Positions 24,201 through 32,002 of a stretch of DNA of 64,000 bases are shown piece after piece (position 1 is the stretch's first letter; every line of letters starts with the position of its first letter). Origin of the DNA: Onthophagus taurus. Its lineage: Eukaryota > Arthropoda > Insecta > Coleoptera > Scarabaeidae. The notes under the pieces were generated by a model, which saw nothing but the letters and a program-made list of their open reading frames with translations, was not told the origin of the DNA and made no database searches. Position numbers and translations under genes: made by a program. Location: NCBI RefSeq assembly GCF_036711975.1, contig NC_091968.1, forward strand, positions 9,052,001 to 9,116,000. Direction: 5' to 3'.

Positions 24201-25331
24201 TTTATCCACAACCGGATAAAAAGCCTGAAAAGAAAAAGGAAGCTTTTGCTTTATTAATACGTGTAGTAAGTGATTTAACGTAAGTTTTTCGTATATTTCC
24301 CATCTAAACATAATTTAAAATAAAAATCTTTTAGGCCATTAGATTTAGATAAAAACGTACAACAAATGTTAATGGATTTCGTACAATTATTAATATCATA
24401 CGGCGAAATAACGTTAGCCAAAGCTTTAAGGGTGAAGCACCTCGATAAACACGATTGCAAAGTGTTAAGCCAACGTCCCCCCGTTGTCGAGATAACAACA
24501 AAAACGCCACAAGCGAGTTTATTAGATTTCAAATCGGAACAAATCGCCGAACAAATGACGTTTTTGGATGCGGAGTTGTTTGTGAAGATTGAAATACCGG
24601 AAGTGTTAATTTGGGCGGAAGAACAAAACGAAGAGCGATCGCCGAATTTAACAAGATTTACGGAACATTTTAATAAAGTTTCTTATTGGGCTCGAACCAA
24701 AGTACTTTTAGCTGAGGCGAAAGATCGCGAAAAATATTGCATTAAATTTATTAAAATAATGAAACATTTAAGAAAAATTAATAACTTTAATTCGTATCTT
24801 GCGTTATTATCGGCGTTGGATTCGGCACCAATTCGTCGATTGGAATGGCAAAAACAAATTCAGGAGGGATTAAAAGAGTATTGTGCCCTCATTGATAGCT
24901 CATCAAGTTTTCGAGCTTACCGAATGGCTTTAGCTGATGCTCAACCACCTTGTATACCATATATGTAAGTCAAAAATAATTTTAATTACATTTATAACGT
25001 CTTAATTTTTTTTGTAGTGGATTAGTTCTTCAAGATTTAACATTTGTTCATATAGGAAATACGAATTTACTTTCAAACGGTTTAATTAACTTCTCAAAAA
25101 GGTGGCAACAATATCACATAGTCGAGAATATGAAGAGGTTTAAAAAATGGTAAATAATTTATATTTTGGGTGGTTTAAAATGTTAAAAGTGTTTTTTTTA
25201 GTTCTTATCCGTTCAAAAAGAATGAAAAGATAATCGACTTCTTCCAAAATTTCGACGACCACATCTCAGAGGATGAGATGTGGGCGAAATCGGAGGCGAT
25301 AAAACCCCGGGGTTCGAAAAAGACACAATGA
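8988..25331 (+). CDS. C3G: C3G / RapGEF1, Rap guanine-nucleotide exchange factor (5'-incomplete)
   Basis: C3G activates Rap1-type small GTPases downstream of Crk adaptors at the cell cortex. Exons: 8988-9232, 9286-9579, 9631-10609, 15969-16085, optional 16204-16227, 16602-17207, 24108-24279, 24335-24964, 25018-25149, 25202-25331. Phases agree at every junction and all introns are GT-AG. They give about 1100 codons. In order: a basic segment (RARSFKDDVLEKI), the C3G N-terminal helical region (ALKHF ... LEMLPGNGT), four Crk-SH3 type proline motifs (PPPLPPKKK, PPPIPQKMRR, PPPLPLKKRH, PPALPPKRSR), the REM/RasGEF_N domain (EAFLTTYRTFI) and the CDC25 domain (AEQMTFLDAELF, NFNSYLALLSALDSAPIRRL, PPCIPYIGLVLQDLTFVHIGN). 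The domain order and length match animal RapGEF1. Exons upstream of 8988 were not found. Two introns are swollen by transposons. Confidence 0.95.
9286..9579 (+). CDS. C3G: C3G exon, N-terminal helical domain
   Basis: A 98-codon phase 0-0 exon, LQLALKHFRDVVLKKTLEML to NQLEDSVK, corresponding to the N-terminal region of RapGEF1 that holds ALxxF ... LEMLPG. The donor is AAG/GTAAGA and the intron is only 51 bp. Confidence 0.92.
9631..10609 (+). CDS. C3G: C3G exon, Crk-binding proline/serine-rich region
   Basis: A 979-nt exon starting ALIKEVQDKM. It is rich in Ser and acidic residues and has PPLPRG, PPPLPPKKK and, near its end, PPPIPQKMRRR, typical ligands of the Crk N-terminal SH3 domain. A tyrosine in SPYDNVPENN could be a phosphorylation site. 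It ends phase 1 at GTTAGT (10610). Read-through would reach TAG at once, which supports the splice. Confidence 0.93.
10741..10773 (-). ncRNA. degenerate hammerhead motif (PLE repeat relic)
   Basis: The minus strand reads CTAAAGAT, a GGCTA/TAGCC stem, then AAAACTAGT. Relative to the motif at 13508 the core C-T-G has become C-T-A, and the G before AAAC is A. It is nearly identical to 15837-15869 in the same orientation, and both are followed by CATGTTTATTATC. It lies in a C3G intron. Confidence 0.45.
10911..11088. repeat. possible small TIR element
   Basis: CTTTGGTGACGT near 10913 is matched by ACGTCACCAAAG near 11070. The interior has no coding sequence and is more GC-rich than its surroundings. 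Target duplications were not identified. Confidence 0.3.
12975..12986. repeat. 12-bp target duplication (left) of PLE-C
   Basis: TATAAATTTGTT, repeated exactly at 13611-13622. The two copies sit at the same place in the LINE endonuclease reading frame. Confidence 0.85.
12987..13610 (-). mobile_element. short PLE insertion (PLE-C), 624 bp
   Basis: Inserted in the LINE endonuclease and bounded by 12-bp duplications. Terminal inverted arms lie at 13032-13072 and 13567-13609. Outside the left arm, the minus strand carries an ORF start (complement of 13011-13013) followed by MDINFNFNL and then stops at the target duplication, 27 nt after the A of ATG. The same short start-codon tail occurs in the PLEs at 31719, 47443 and 58812. 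No RT remains. A strong hammerhead motif is present at 13508. Confidence 0.75.
13508..13558 (+). ncRNA. type I hammerhead ribozyme candidate (PLE-C)
   Basis: Helix I: TTTTGTTGTCT (13508-13518) pairs perfectly over 11 bp with AGACAACAAAA (13548-13558). The core CTGATGA is at 13519-13525 and GAAA at 13538-13541. Helix II is short (GC with GC, one A-C mismatch) around TTTTT. Helix III is AC/GT closing a two-base loop (13541-13546), with T13547 as the expected cleavage-site base. Compared with the canonical motif there is one extra T after the first core strand, as in all copies in this window. Hammerheads are documented in PLE terminal repeats. Confidence 0.75.
15061..15836. other. intron sequence, no clear feature
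   Basis: AT-rich C3G intron. It may include the decayed 5' UTR of the minus-strand Jockey element and the body of a PLE terminal repeat ending at the hammerhead-like motif. No coding sequence was recognised. Confidence 0.35.
15837..15869 (-). ncRNA. hammerhead-like motif with altered core
   Basis: The minus strand reads CTGAAGAT, a GGCTA-T-TAGCC stem, then AAAACTAGTA and AGAC. Everything matches the other copies except that the conserved G before AAAC is A, which should impair cleavage. It is very similar to 10741-10773. Confidence 0.55.
15969..16085 (+). CDS. C3G: C3G exon with third Crk-SH3 motif
   Basis: Acceptor TTTTAAG at 15968. The split codon G/GT gives GGDLLVTCHLHQSHS and ends NGKPPPLPLKKRH with a GTAAGT donor at 16086 (phase 1). 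At 39 codons it is too short to be seen as an open frame alone. The proline motif and the phase fit identify it. Confidence 0.85.
16204..16227 (+). CDS. C3G: candidate 24-nt microexon of C3G
   Basis: A TTTAG acceptor (16203) and a GTAAGT donor (16228) bound 24 nt. It is phase 1 on both sides, so it can be included or skipped without changing frame. Inclusion adds MFQSVAYS between KKRH and MAYMEMFG. Skipping gives KKRHIMAYMEMF. It is proposed from the splice sites only. Confidence 0.45.
16602..17207 (+). CDS. C3G: C3G exon, fourth proline motif to start of REM
   Basis: Acceptor TGTAG (16601), reading MAYMEMFGNCSHSG, then Pro/Ser-rich sequence with PPALPPKRSRS and SPPPTPQ. The conserved block VDITDYLVFKSPEDDGPDIR and GGCIDALIIQATKAT precedes the REM domain. 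It ends phase 1 at GTAAGA (17208). The following intron is 6.9 kb. Confidence 0.93.
17524..17675. repeat. 55-bp-arm inverted repeat in C3G intron
   Basis: 17524-17578 and 17620-17675 are almost perfect reverse complements around a ~41-nt spacer. The arms include CGACATCATCATTGCAAGTA. The ends are AT-rich (TAATTAATTA). This is a hairpin MITE or foldback with no coding capacity. Confidence 0.8.
17690..19755 (+). pseudogene. Jockey-type LINE: 5' UTR, ORF1 gag, RT 3' end
   Basis: GC content rises from 17690, as in a LINE 5' UTR. An ORF1 starts at 17954 (MNIDDIQELGNKTLEDLL), is frameshifted near 18055, continues at 18344-18529 and ends with CCHC knuckles, YHRCQLFGHAQKNC and CMKCG*SHITKDC (18700-18810). 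ORF2 is mostly missing. 19112-19555 joins directly to the RT C-terminal region (YFAYFHSMAVYGIVIWGAS, LQKKAIRTLVGLKQ). The tail ends AATAAACTTATTATTATTAT. An internal deletion of EN and most of RT is inferred. Confidence 0.8.
19756..20400 (+). pseudogene. Tc1/mariner-type transposase relic
   Basis: 19815-20033 includes FHNNHFWTDENPHAV and KFSVNVWLGI, the region before and at a DDE catalytic block of insect mariner-like (DDE_3) transposases. 20035-20400 gives AETYLAFLRNTLPILFKDVP and a degraded C-terminal part resembling LEDLQQRIQNAWETIRQSPE (20285-20345). Multiple stops. Confidence 0.7.
20535..21230 (-). pseudogene. Tc1/mariner-type transposase relic, C-terminal half
   Basis: The minus strand from 21000 gives a QHDEVPARYG stretch (catalytic Asp box, the QQDGAPPH equivalent), a frameshift, then RWIGRGGPISWPAWSSDLNP and LDNDLWGWLKSDVY. 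These are the classic 'WPPRSPDLxPxDFFLWG' block. 20722-20540 continues with RDELIARITSSAARI and KRLAKCIELGDGIFKQFF. It is frameshifted and related to, but distinct from, the plus-strand copy just upstream. Confidence 0.8.
21361..21407. repeat. tandem perfect palindromes
   Basis: Two neighbouring self-complementary blocks, GACGTAAAAGTCTTTTACGT(C) and its near copy with GACGC, separated by two bases. The function is unknown. The surrounding 21270-21760 also has a second inverted pair (GATACACGACAGCGAAAT with ATTTCGCTATCTTGTATC, 21690-21753). Confidence 0.6.
21885..23765 (+). pseudogene. CR1-group LINE, EN + RT, 3'-truncated core
   Basis: 21888-22124 is the apurinic-type endonuclease N-terminus (LNVRFLLAHFDDFRVN, FAMPETWLNSDIE, LVRSDRPSRGGGVSLYIRS). 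22137-22658 continues with AVGVIYRPPSFD, LILGNFNINL and SDHLLVFYEL. 22869-23613 is RT (GVGSDGISLDMIRL, LRPITILPVLSTILERLM, QTGFRRQFSCITALLDLTDD, FTNAFDILDHSLLL). It then passes directly to a 3' UTR ending AATAAACAATTTATTATTATTATT. The catalytic YADD region is deleted. EN and RT motifs are well kept apart from a few stops. Confidence 0.88.
23766..24107. other. end of C3G intron
   Basis: AT-rich intron sequence between a LINE tail and the REM exon. No recognisable element. Confidence 0.4.
24108..24279 (+). CDS. C3G: C3G exon, REM (RasGEF_N) domain
   Basis: Acceptor TTTTCAG at 24107. The split codon gives VFTYQEAFLTTYRTFIAPSN, the RasGEF_N hallmark, and continues to LIRVVSDLT. It ends phase 2 at GTAAGT. 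Confidence 0.95.
24335..24964 (+). CDS. C3G: C3G exon, CDC25 catalytic domain
   Basis: 210 codons from PLDLDKNVQQMLMDFVQLL through EQMTFLDAELFVKIEIPEVL, SPNLTRFTEHFNKVSYWART, FIKIMKHLRKINNFNSYLAL, LSALDSAPIRRLEWQ and DSSSSFRAYRMAL to PPCIPY. These are the structurally conserved RasGEF regions, with the Rap-GEF signature intact. Phase 1-base start, phase 2 end at GTAAGT. Confidence 0.97.
25018..25149 (+). CDS. C3G: C3G exon, end of CDC25 domain
   Basis: Reads GLVLQDLTFVHIGNTNLLSN, then GLINFSKRWQQYHIVENMKR, joining PPCIPYI across the splice. It ends phase 2 with TG before GTAAAT, completing a Cys codon with the next exon. Confidence 0.95.
25202..25331 (+). CDS. C3G: C3G last exon and stop
   Basis: SYPFKKNEKIIDFFQNFDDH, then ISEDEMWAKSEAIKPRGSKK and TQ, with TGA at 25329-25331. 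It matches the last helices of the RasGEF fold and the short basic tail. Confidence 0.95.
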
Positions 25332-25463
25332 AAGATTAGAAAAAGAAGTTTAATTCAAAAAATTGTAGAAAAAAAAATTCTTTGAAGATGTTTTAGGAAA
25401 ATGTTATTAATTTTTTTTTAAGTTACCCAATTTTAAGGCATTTAAATGAGTTCTTTTATATGC
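25332..25463 (+). other. C3G: C3G 3' UTR (probable)
   Basis: Follows the C3G stop codon and runs to the first base of a pogo-like terminus at 25464. No canonical AATAAA was seen in this short stretch, so the real poly(A) site may use a variant or lie inside the inserted element. Confidence 0.35.
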
Positions 25464-25539
25464 AGTAAAAGCTAGATATAACGGATTAATATGCGTCTGA
25501 AGATGCATGGCTAAACCAGCAACTTTCTAGTTTTAGGTC

Positions 25540-25860
25540 TAGTGTCAAAATAGTGTAAAATATACAACAATCTAATGCTGAATAACAACTAAAGGCGAAA
25601 CTAACAATAGCATTAGAAGTAACACTAGATCTAGAACTAGAAACATTTGAGTTTAGCTGTGTGCCTCTTAAGATGGGTAAACCAGAATGTTTCTAGTTGT
25701 AGCTCTAGTGTTTGTTCTAGTTTAATAAAAAATGCTAAATAACAATTAAAACTAGAACTAACACTAGAAACATTCGGATTTAGCTGCACGTCTTTTAAGA
25801 CGGCTAAATCCGAATGTGTCTACTTCAAGATCTAATGTTAGTTCTACCGTCCTTGATGTA
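25540..25860. repeat. palindromic CTAGAACTAACACTAGA repeat cluster
   Basis: Several inverted and direct copies of a unit containing AGAACTAACACTAGA, CTAGAAACATTCGG and TTTAGC, with a central TCTTTTAAGACGG-like palindrome. A full palindromic copy is at 32583-32703. Partial copies occur near 4320, 4945 and 45450. No coding sequence. Confidence 0.75.
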
Positions 25861-26109
25861 TAGGGGAGAGTAGCCTAAGATGGACCGTTTTAACGTTTTT
25901 TAATTTTATGCGACATAAAAAGTACAAGTAATGCCTACATGTTAGCATATTTATTAATATTGAAAATATAATTTAAAATGTAAAAAAATACATTTAAAAA
26001 ATGTATGTTTTTGGTCAAATCAAGGCAATCACTTTCTCAGGTTGGACCATTACATAATACAACAACTTCAGCACATTTTGTGTGCACCCAAATGTGACAT
26101 TTGATGTAC

Positions 26110-27850
26110 CGGATCATGTCTGCTTTTAGCAGATTTAGTTTTTGAGTTATAATCGATGTTGATGATGAAAATGTTAAATTTGAGGTTTTTAGCTTTTTTT
26201 AAATCTTTGGTAGATAATAATAAATAATTCGCGAATATTATTAATGATACATATTCGTAGGATGATTTAAAAAGTTTTCCGTCTTAAAAGATTCTTTCAA
26301 TCATTTTTAATTTTTGAGATATAATCCTTTTTGATATAAAAATTGGGGTTTTATTAATTGTTTTTGCATCTTGGGTTGGTAATAATAAATAATTCGCGAA
26401 TATTATTAATGATTCGTATTCGTGGAATGATTTAGAAAGTTTCTTGTCTTAAAAGATTCTTTCAATCATTTTTAATTTTTGAGATATAATCCTTTTTGAT
26501 ATAAAAATTGGGGTTTTATTAATTGTTTTTGCATCTTGGGTTGGTAATAATAAATAATACGCGAATATTATTAATGATTTGTATTCGTGGGATGATTTAG
26601 AAAGTGTTTTGTCTTAAAAGATTCTTTCAATCATTTTTAATTTTTGAGATATAATCCTTTTTGATATCAAAATTGGGGTTTTATTCATTGTTTTTGCATC
26701 TTGAGTTGGTAATAATAAATAATACGCGAATATTATTAATGATATACATTCTTGGGATGTTTTATAAAGTTTTTTGTCTAAATGGATTCTCAATCATTTT
26801 TAATTTTTGAGATAAAATCCTTTTTGATGTCGAAAATGTCAAATTTTGGGTTTTTAACTGTTTTTGAATGTTGGGTTGGTAATGATAAATAATTCGCGAA
26901 TATTGAATTCGTGGAATGATTTAGAAAGTTTTTTGTCTTAAAAGATTCTTTCAATCATTTTTAATTTTTGAGATATAATCCTTTTTGGTATCAAAATTGG
27001 AGTTTTATTAATTGTTTTTGGATCTTGGGTTGGTAATAATAAATAATACGCGAATATTAATAATATACAATCGTGGGATGTTTTATAAAGTTTTTTGTCT
27101 AAAAATATTCTCTCAATCATTTTTATTTCTTAAGATAAAATCTTTTTTGATGTCGAAAATGTCAAATTTGGGTTTTTAACTATTTTTGATTCTTAGGTTG
27201 GTAACAATAAATAATTCGGGAATATTATTAATAATTCGTATTCGTGGGATGATTTAGAACGTTTTTTGTCTTAAAAGATTCTTTCAATCATTTTTAATTT
27301 TTGAGATATAATCCTTTTTGATATCAAAATTGGGGTTTTAATTGTTTTTACATCTTGGGTTAATAATAAATAATACGCGAATATTATTAATGATATACAT
27401 TCGTGGAATGATTTAAAAAGTTTTTTGTCTAAAAAGATTCTCTCAATAATTTTTAAATTTTGAAATAAAATCCTTTTTGATGTCGAAAATGTCAAATTTG
27501 GGTTCTTAACTATTTTGGAATCTTGAATTGGTAATAATAAATAATACACGAATATTGTTAATGATATGCATTCATGGGATGATTTAGAAAGTTTTTTGAT
27601 TTAAAAGATTATTTCAATCATTTTTAATTTTTGAGATATAATCCTTTTTGATATCAAATTTGGGATTTTAATTATTTTTACATCTTGGGTTGGTAAGAAA
27701 AAATAATACGCGAATATTATTAATGGTATACATTCGTGGGATGATTTAAAAAGTTTTTTGTCTAAAAAGATTCTCTCAATCATTTTAAATTTTTCAAATA
27801 AAATCAATTTTGATGTCGAAAATGTCAAATTTAGGTATTTCATCATTTTA
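26110..27850. repeat. ~165-bp tandem repeat array (about 10 units)
   Basis: The landmark GATTCTNTCAATCATTTTTA recurs at 26290, 26455, 26620, 26785, 26944, 27106, 27277, 27436, 27607 and 27769. The first units are spaced 165 bp. From 26785 the spacing becomes irregular (159-171), and two unit types alternate: one with ATATCAAAATTGGGGTTTTA, the other with GATGTCGAAAATGTCAAATT. Each unit has a palindromic CGCGAATATTATTAAT segment. This is a satellite-like array inside the element at 25464. Confidence 0.9.
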
Positions 27851-28492
27851 AACCATAGTTTTAAACTTATAACATTAGTAATAACGAAAGATGTGTTAAA
27901 CTTAAACTTCTGCTTTTTCTTCCTCATACATAAAACAGAACCATGTTGTCTTAGTTTGTCTCTTTTGTTGTTTTGTTCCAAATTTCGTTTGTTTTTTCTT
28001 GTTTTGCTGCAGTTTTAAAGATTTTTCTTGCTTGTTATTAATGCAGCTTTCTGGGCAATTCCTCTAGCTCGAGAAAGTGATGGTCATGGCAGTGGATTCT
28101 GTTTTGGAGGCAATTTTGAACATTTTTGATTGTTCTGGTTTGACATACATCAACAACAATGTTATCGTCTTCACTGTCACTTGATGACATTGATATTGGC
28201 TCAGACTCAGTACTTGGTTTAGGTTGCTAAAATTGGTGCAAATTGGCTATCTTGAAAGACATGTCGATTAACAGGCCTAATACCAGAGGCACGAAAAGCA
28301 TTCTCGGCAGTTGCAACTGTAGCTGCTTTTCCATATTATTCAGCAATTTACAACTCTGCATTTTGCTTATTTTGTCCCCTTTACATTGACGAAAAAAAGT
28401 TTCTTGTGCCTGAGTAAAATATATTTGTGATGGCCCAAAGAAAGCAATGTCTAAAGATTACAAACGATGAGTAGTGTGTCCAAGCAACTGTA

Positions 28493-28616
28493 AAGGTGTG
28501 TAAAGATATTGCCCTATTTGGGTGTATTCGTGTTCGTCGTACTTGCCGCTATGTCTATATATTGTGCGCGACAGAATTGAATCCGACGAACGCCGTGCAA
28601 TGTCTGGACACACCTT
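28493..28616. mobile_element. 124-bp TA-flanked MITE
   Basis: Terminal inverted repeats AAGGTGTGTAAAGATATTGC and, inverted at the other end, AAGGTGTGTCCAGACATTGC (18 of 20 match). They are flanked by TA at 28491-28492 and 28617-28618. It splits the pogo transposase just after the second Asp motif. Mariner-type by target site. Confidence 0.75.
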
Positions 28617-29249
28617 TATAATATTATTCCGTTATCTCGAGCGAAACAACATGCATCGAAATTTCTGCTGTGCGTGGTATGTCCATCTAGTAATAAAGCT
28701 ACCTTCTTGTTATTGCTGCAATTGACGTGCTGTTCAAAATATTTCAACCAGGTAACGAACAACTCGGAATTTATGTAGCTGGTATCAGAGATAGTAACAA
28801 TGCTTTGTTTGCTGGCGATGCTCCAATTTCTAAATCGTTGATTCTCTTTTTTTTAACCCTCAAACGGTAAGATGGATTTTTGTGACATAAATAGCAAGGT
28901 GGGGTCGAATCCGACCCTGCCCCAGAAACACAGTATTTATTAATAAGTGGATTATATCGTGATCATAAAAAATAACAGTATTTTTCAACTATTTCTCTTA
29001 AAAAGGAAAAAACAAAACAATCTTTTTAGAGATAAAAATAATAACGTACTACACGTAAAAGAGAGGAAAATATAAGTAATTAGTTAACCAAATCAAAGAT
29101 TTAAAAAAAGGAGAGTAGATAATACCTATTACATCAATTCATCATCGGAATTACAATTAGTACATAAAATAATTTTATGACTTTCGCAAAGGCAACGCTT
29201 ACATTTTGCACAAAACGTTTCACTTTCTATCTTGTGATTTATCACAAAA

Positions 29250-30940
29250 ATCACATCTTTTTTTTAAGGGTCTGCACCGACATAGCAACTTCTTGTAATT
29301 CATCGCCTAAAAGCTTGCTTATTGACGTACTTATTGGTTTCGTCAAGGAACAAAACTTTTTGAGAAATGAGGTTCTCGCGTTATTAGAGAACGTATCTAG
29401 TTTTGCGTTCCATTTGTAAATAACAAAACTATTCCCGGCAGCAATTTCTAGAATCCCATAAAAATATCTCATCGGCCATCTTCGACAAAGCATGTTCAGA
29501 ACGTCTTTAGTTAAATTATAAAACTGGACGATTTCTGGTTCATTGGAGTTTTCAGCAATAACTTTTTGGTTTTTCTTCGGAGTGAAAGAAACCAATGTTT
29601 TGTCATCTTGATACATGAATTTTGAAGACCCGAGTGGAGCTGGAGACAGCATTGCATGAGGTATCTGAATTTTATTTTTCCTCAAAGTACTCACAAATGT
29701 AACTTTTCTTTCAAGGAATGCTTTGGTTTGTTCATAAGATGAGAACCAATTGTCAGCTGTTATATTTCTATTGGTTCCATTTATACATTCAGTGAGCTGT
29801 AAGACTACTGTGCTGGCAAAGGTAGATCTACCCTATCGTTTCTTTTTTTATTTACCAATACAAGTGCCCCATACCTTCCGCATCAGAGCATTATACGGTT
29901 GCACGATGTTATTATTCTGAAGCGATCTTTCTAATAAAATTTTTCCGAAACCGCACGGAAACTGTTTAAAGTCTTCCAATAGCGATTCAACAAAAGCTTA
30001 GGGAAACGCCTTTGGAGATCGTAAATCACACTTAGGCAATCGGTCCCACCCCGGCCGGTCCGCCGCGCCGTTCAAAACTCGTTTCTGATGTTTACTCACC
30101 AATAGATTCGACACGGAAAGACAAATAAACGTTTTCCGCTATTGGACGATTTTAAACAGTTCCCGTGCGGTTATTATAAACATTTCGGAAAAATTTTATT
30201 AGAAAGATCGCTTCAGAATAATGCATCCTACAACAGTATGATACTCTGATGCGGAGTGTGTCCCGTACACTGTATATGGTAAGCCTTTTATAAAATAAAA
30301 CGTTCGGGTGTCACAAAGCGACATTATTTTCAATTAGTATTTATCGGGTTTGGACGGAATGTAGGTTTTGAATGGACAATGGCCTCGAAAACTGAGTAGA
30401 GTTTCATCTACTGTACTATATTCCGAGGGGCTATAATTTTTAAGCAATTGTTGAAAGGCAAATTTTTTCTTTGACATAATACAACGAAATACAGGAGGCC
30501 CGTATGTTGCAGAGAACATATCCTCAAGGCATAGCACAAAGTCTTTTAGTACAACACTCATGTACAGGAGTCCAATTATAGTTTGTATCTCGATTACATC
30601 TGTTGTTGATAAAAACCACTGAACTGTATTTTTGTATTGGAGTCTAAATTTTTCAAATTATTTATTATCTCATCATTTATAAAAAATGAAAATATTTTAT
30701 ATTCGTCAGTAATTCCTCGTCCTTTCCCTCTAGGTCCTGGAAGATGGGTTATTATATTACAAGTTGTCGTTCTGGAACATTTTGAAAGAACCGGCTTGTC
30801 ACACCACATACTTTCTAAATCCTCGCCCAGTTCGTAATTTTCATTATCTCTATTATTTCTATTTACTTCTAAATCGAGAGTCATCATTTTCATCGTAAAT
30901 AAAATCATCTTCACTTTCACTATTCGACAATATGTCATCG
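29250..30940 (-). pseudogene. piggyBac transposase relic
   Basis: The minus strand reads, from 30940, an acidic N-terminal part (YELGEDLESMWCDKPV). 30561-30334 gives LEDMFSATYGPPVFR and STVDETLLSFRGHCPFKTYI, the catalytic region. 29694-29251 gives HAMLSPAPLGSSKFMYQDDK, then LVSFTPKKNQKVIAENSNEP and VIYKWNAKLDTFSNNA. Internal rearrangement is likely, because 29820-30330 contains an inverted pair (29925-29970 with 30150-30225) that replaces coding sequence. Not functional. Confidence 0.85.
29925..30225. repeat. inverted repeat inside piggyBac
   Basis: GAAGCGATCTTTCTAATAAA, TTTTTCCGAAACCGCACGG and following bases at 29918-29970 recur inverted at 30160-30220. The middle holds a GC-rich piece (CACCCCGGCCGGTCCGCC, 30045-30065) unlike its surroundings, so it is an inserted or foldback segment breaking the transposase. 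Confidence 0.65.
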
Positions 30941-31706
30941 TTCCGACTCAATTTCTGTGCTCCCTTTATCACTTGTTTCATCATCTGAGTCTTGTTGTTG
31001 CTTCCGTAATTCAACCAACACCTCCTTGGGAGTGTGAAACATTTTGTAACGACTTATTACGTCAAAGAACTGAAAAAATTGCAAAAGTGCTTAATAGCAG
31101 AAGTGTAACGCAGCTGGTAAGGCTGGCTAAAAAAAGACGCCATAGTTCAAGGCCACTTACCGGAAAGATGAAGCTCCTCTGATGATCTGCTGGGTATTGC
31201 CTGGTAGGGTACCTGTTCTCTCGCAGCCGTTAGAACGGATGGGGAGAGAAATAAACAAATCAGCCACCTTACCGTTTGAGGGTTAAAAATTAGCATTGGA
31301 GGGACATAAACCCCAGCTGCACTGACCGCGCAGACCATAGTTGTATTAACTCCGCGCTGACCACTCGTTATAGCCTAACTTGTCGTTTACCTTTCCCCAC
31401 AATCTTCCTTCGCATCGATTACTGCATACTGGAGAATCCAGATTCATCGACGTTAAATATGGTGTCAGCATATTTTTATCCACAACTTTCTCCAAAATAA
31501 CAAGAAAATGGTAAACATTCTCTCGATTTAATCCTTTTGCCATTGCCATAGAGGTTCCTTCCGGCTTGCGTGAGGACAGTTTCGCCTCATAAACGCATAA
31601 AACCATTTCTTCCCAGCAGTTTTCTTGTGTTTGTTGAAAATGTGTGACAATGAGTATTTTTCAGCGACATCAAAAGCCAATTTTCTTATTTCCTTGATAG
31701 TTAATC

Positions 31707-31718
31707 CAAAAAGATATT
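31707..31718. repeat. 12-bp target duplication (left) of PLE-D
   Basis: CAAAAAGATATT, repeated exactly at 32085-32096. It flanks the palindromic insert. Confidence 0.85.
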
Positions 31719-31774
31719 TATGTGAATAAAAAACTTTGCTTTTCAGAAGGGTGGAATTTTCTTTATTTTCAGCT

Positions 31775-31815
31775 CAACCGGTTTCGACTATTTTTTAGTC
31801 ATCTTCAGGAACAAT
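31775..31815 (-). ncRNA. hammerhead ribozyme candidate (PLE-D, inverted arm)
   Basis: Mirror copy of 31954-32002 on the minus strand: CTGAAGAT, a GACTA/TAGTC stem, GAAAC, CGGT. Same core as the plus-strand copy. Confidence 0.6.
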
Positions 31816-31953
31816 AGTCACGTCAGTTTCATTCTTAATTTTCATAATCTGAATTCATCTCAATGATGATCATTTAATAACAAAAAATTCAAGAAAACGT
31901 ATATAAAAGAAGAGATGAATTCAGATTATGAAAATTAAGAGTGAAACTGACGT

Positions 31954-32002
31954 GGCTATTGTTCCTGAAGATGACTAAAAAATAGTCGAAACCGGTTAAG
32001 CC
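31954..32002 (+). ncRNA. hammerhead ribozyme candidate (PLE-D, direct arm)
   Basis: Core CTGAAGA (31965-31971), T, helix II GACTA/TAGTC (31973-31977 with 31983-31987) around five A, GAAA at 31988-31991, helix III AC/GT around CG, cleavage base T31997. Helix I is weaker: GGCT (31954-31957) can pair with AGCC (31999-32002) leaving an internal loop. Confidence 0.6.

Larger units (their letters stand above)
28857..31282 (-). mobile_element. piggyBac element with TTAA target sites
   Basis: The left end CCCTCAAACGGTAAGATGG (28857) and the inverted right end CCACCTTACCGTTTGAGGG (31264-31282) are near-perfect TIRs. They are flanked by TTAA at 28853-28856 and 31283-31286. The element interrupts the pogo transposase between the YVPPMLIF motif and the following part, so it inserted later. 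It encodes the degraded transposase at 29250-30940 and is 2426 bp long. Confidence 0.92.

Noticed and set aside
25490..25520. CTGAAGATG near the left pogo end as another hammerhead
   Set aside because: No GAAAC strand follows at a fitting distance and no stems form.
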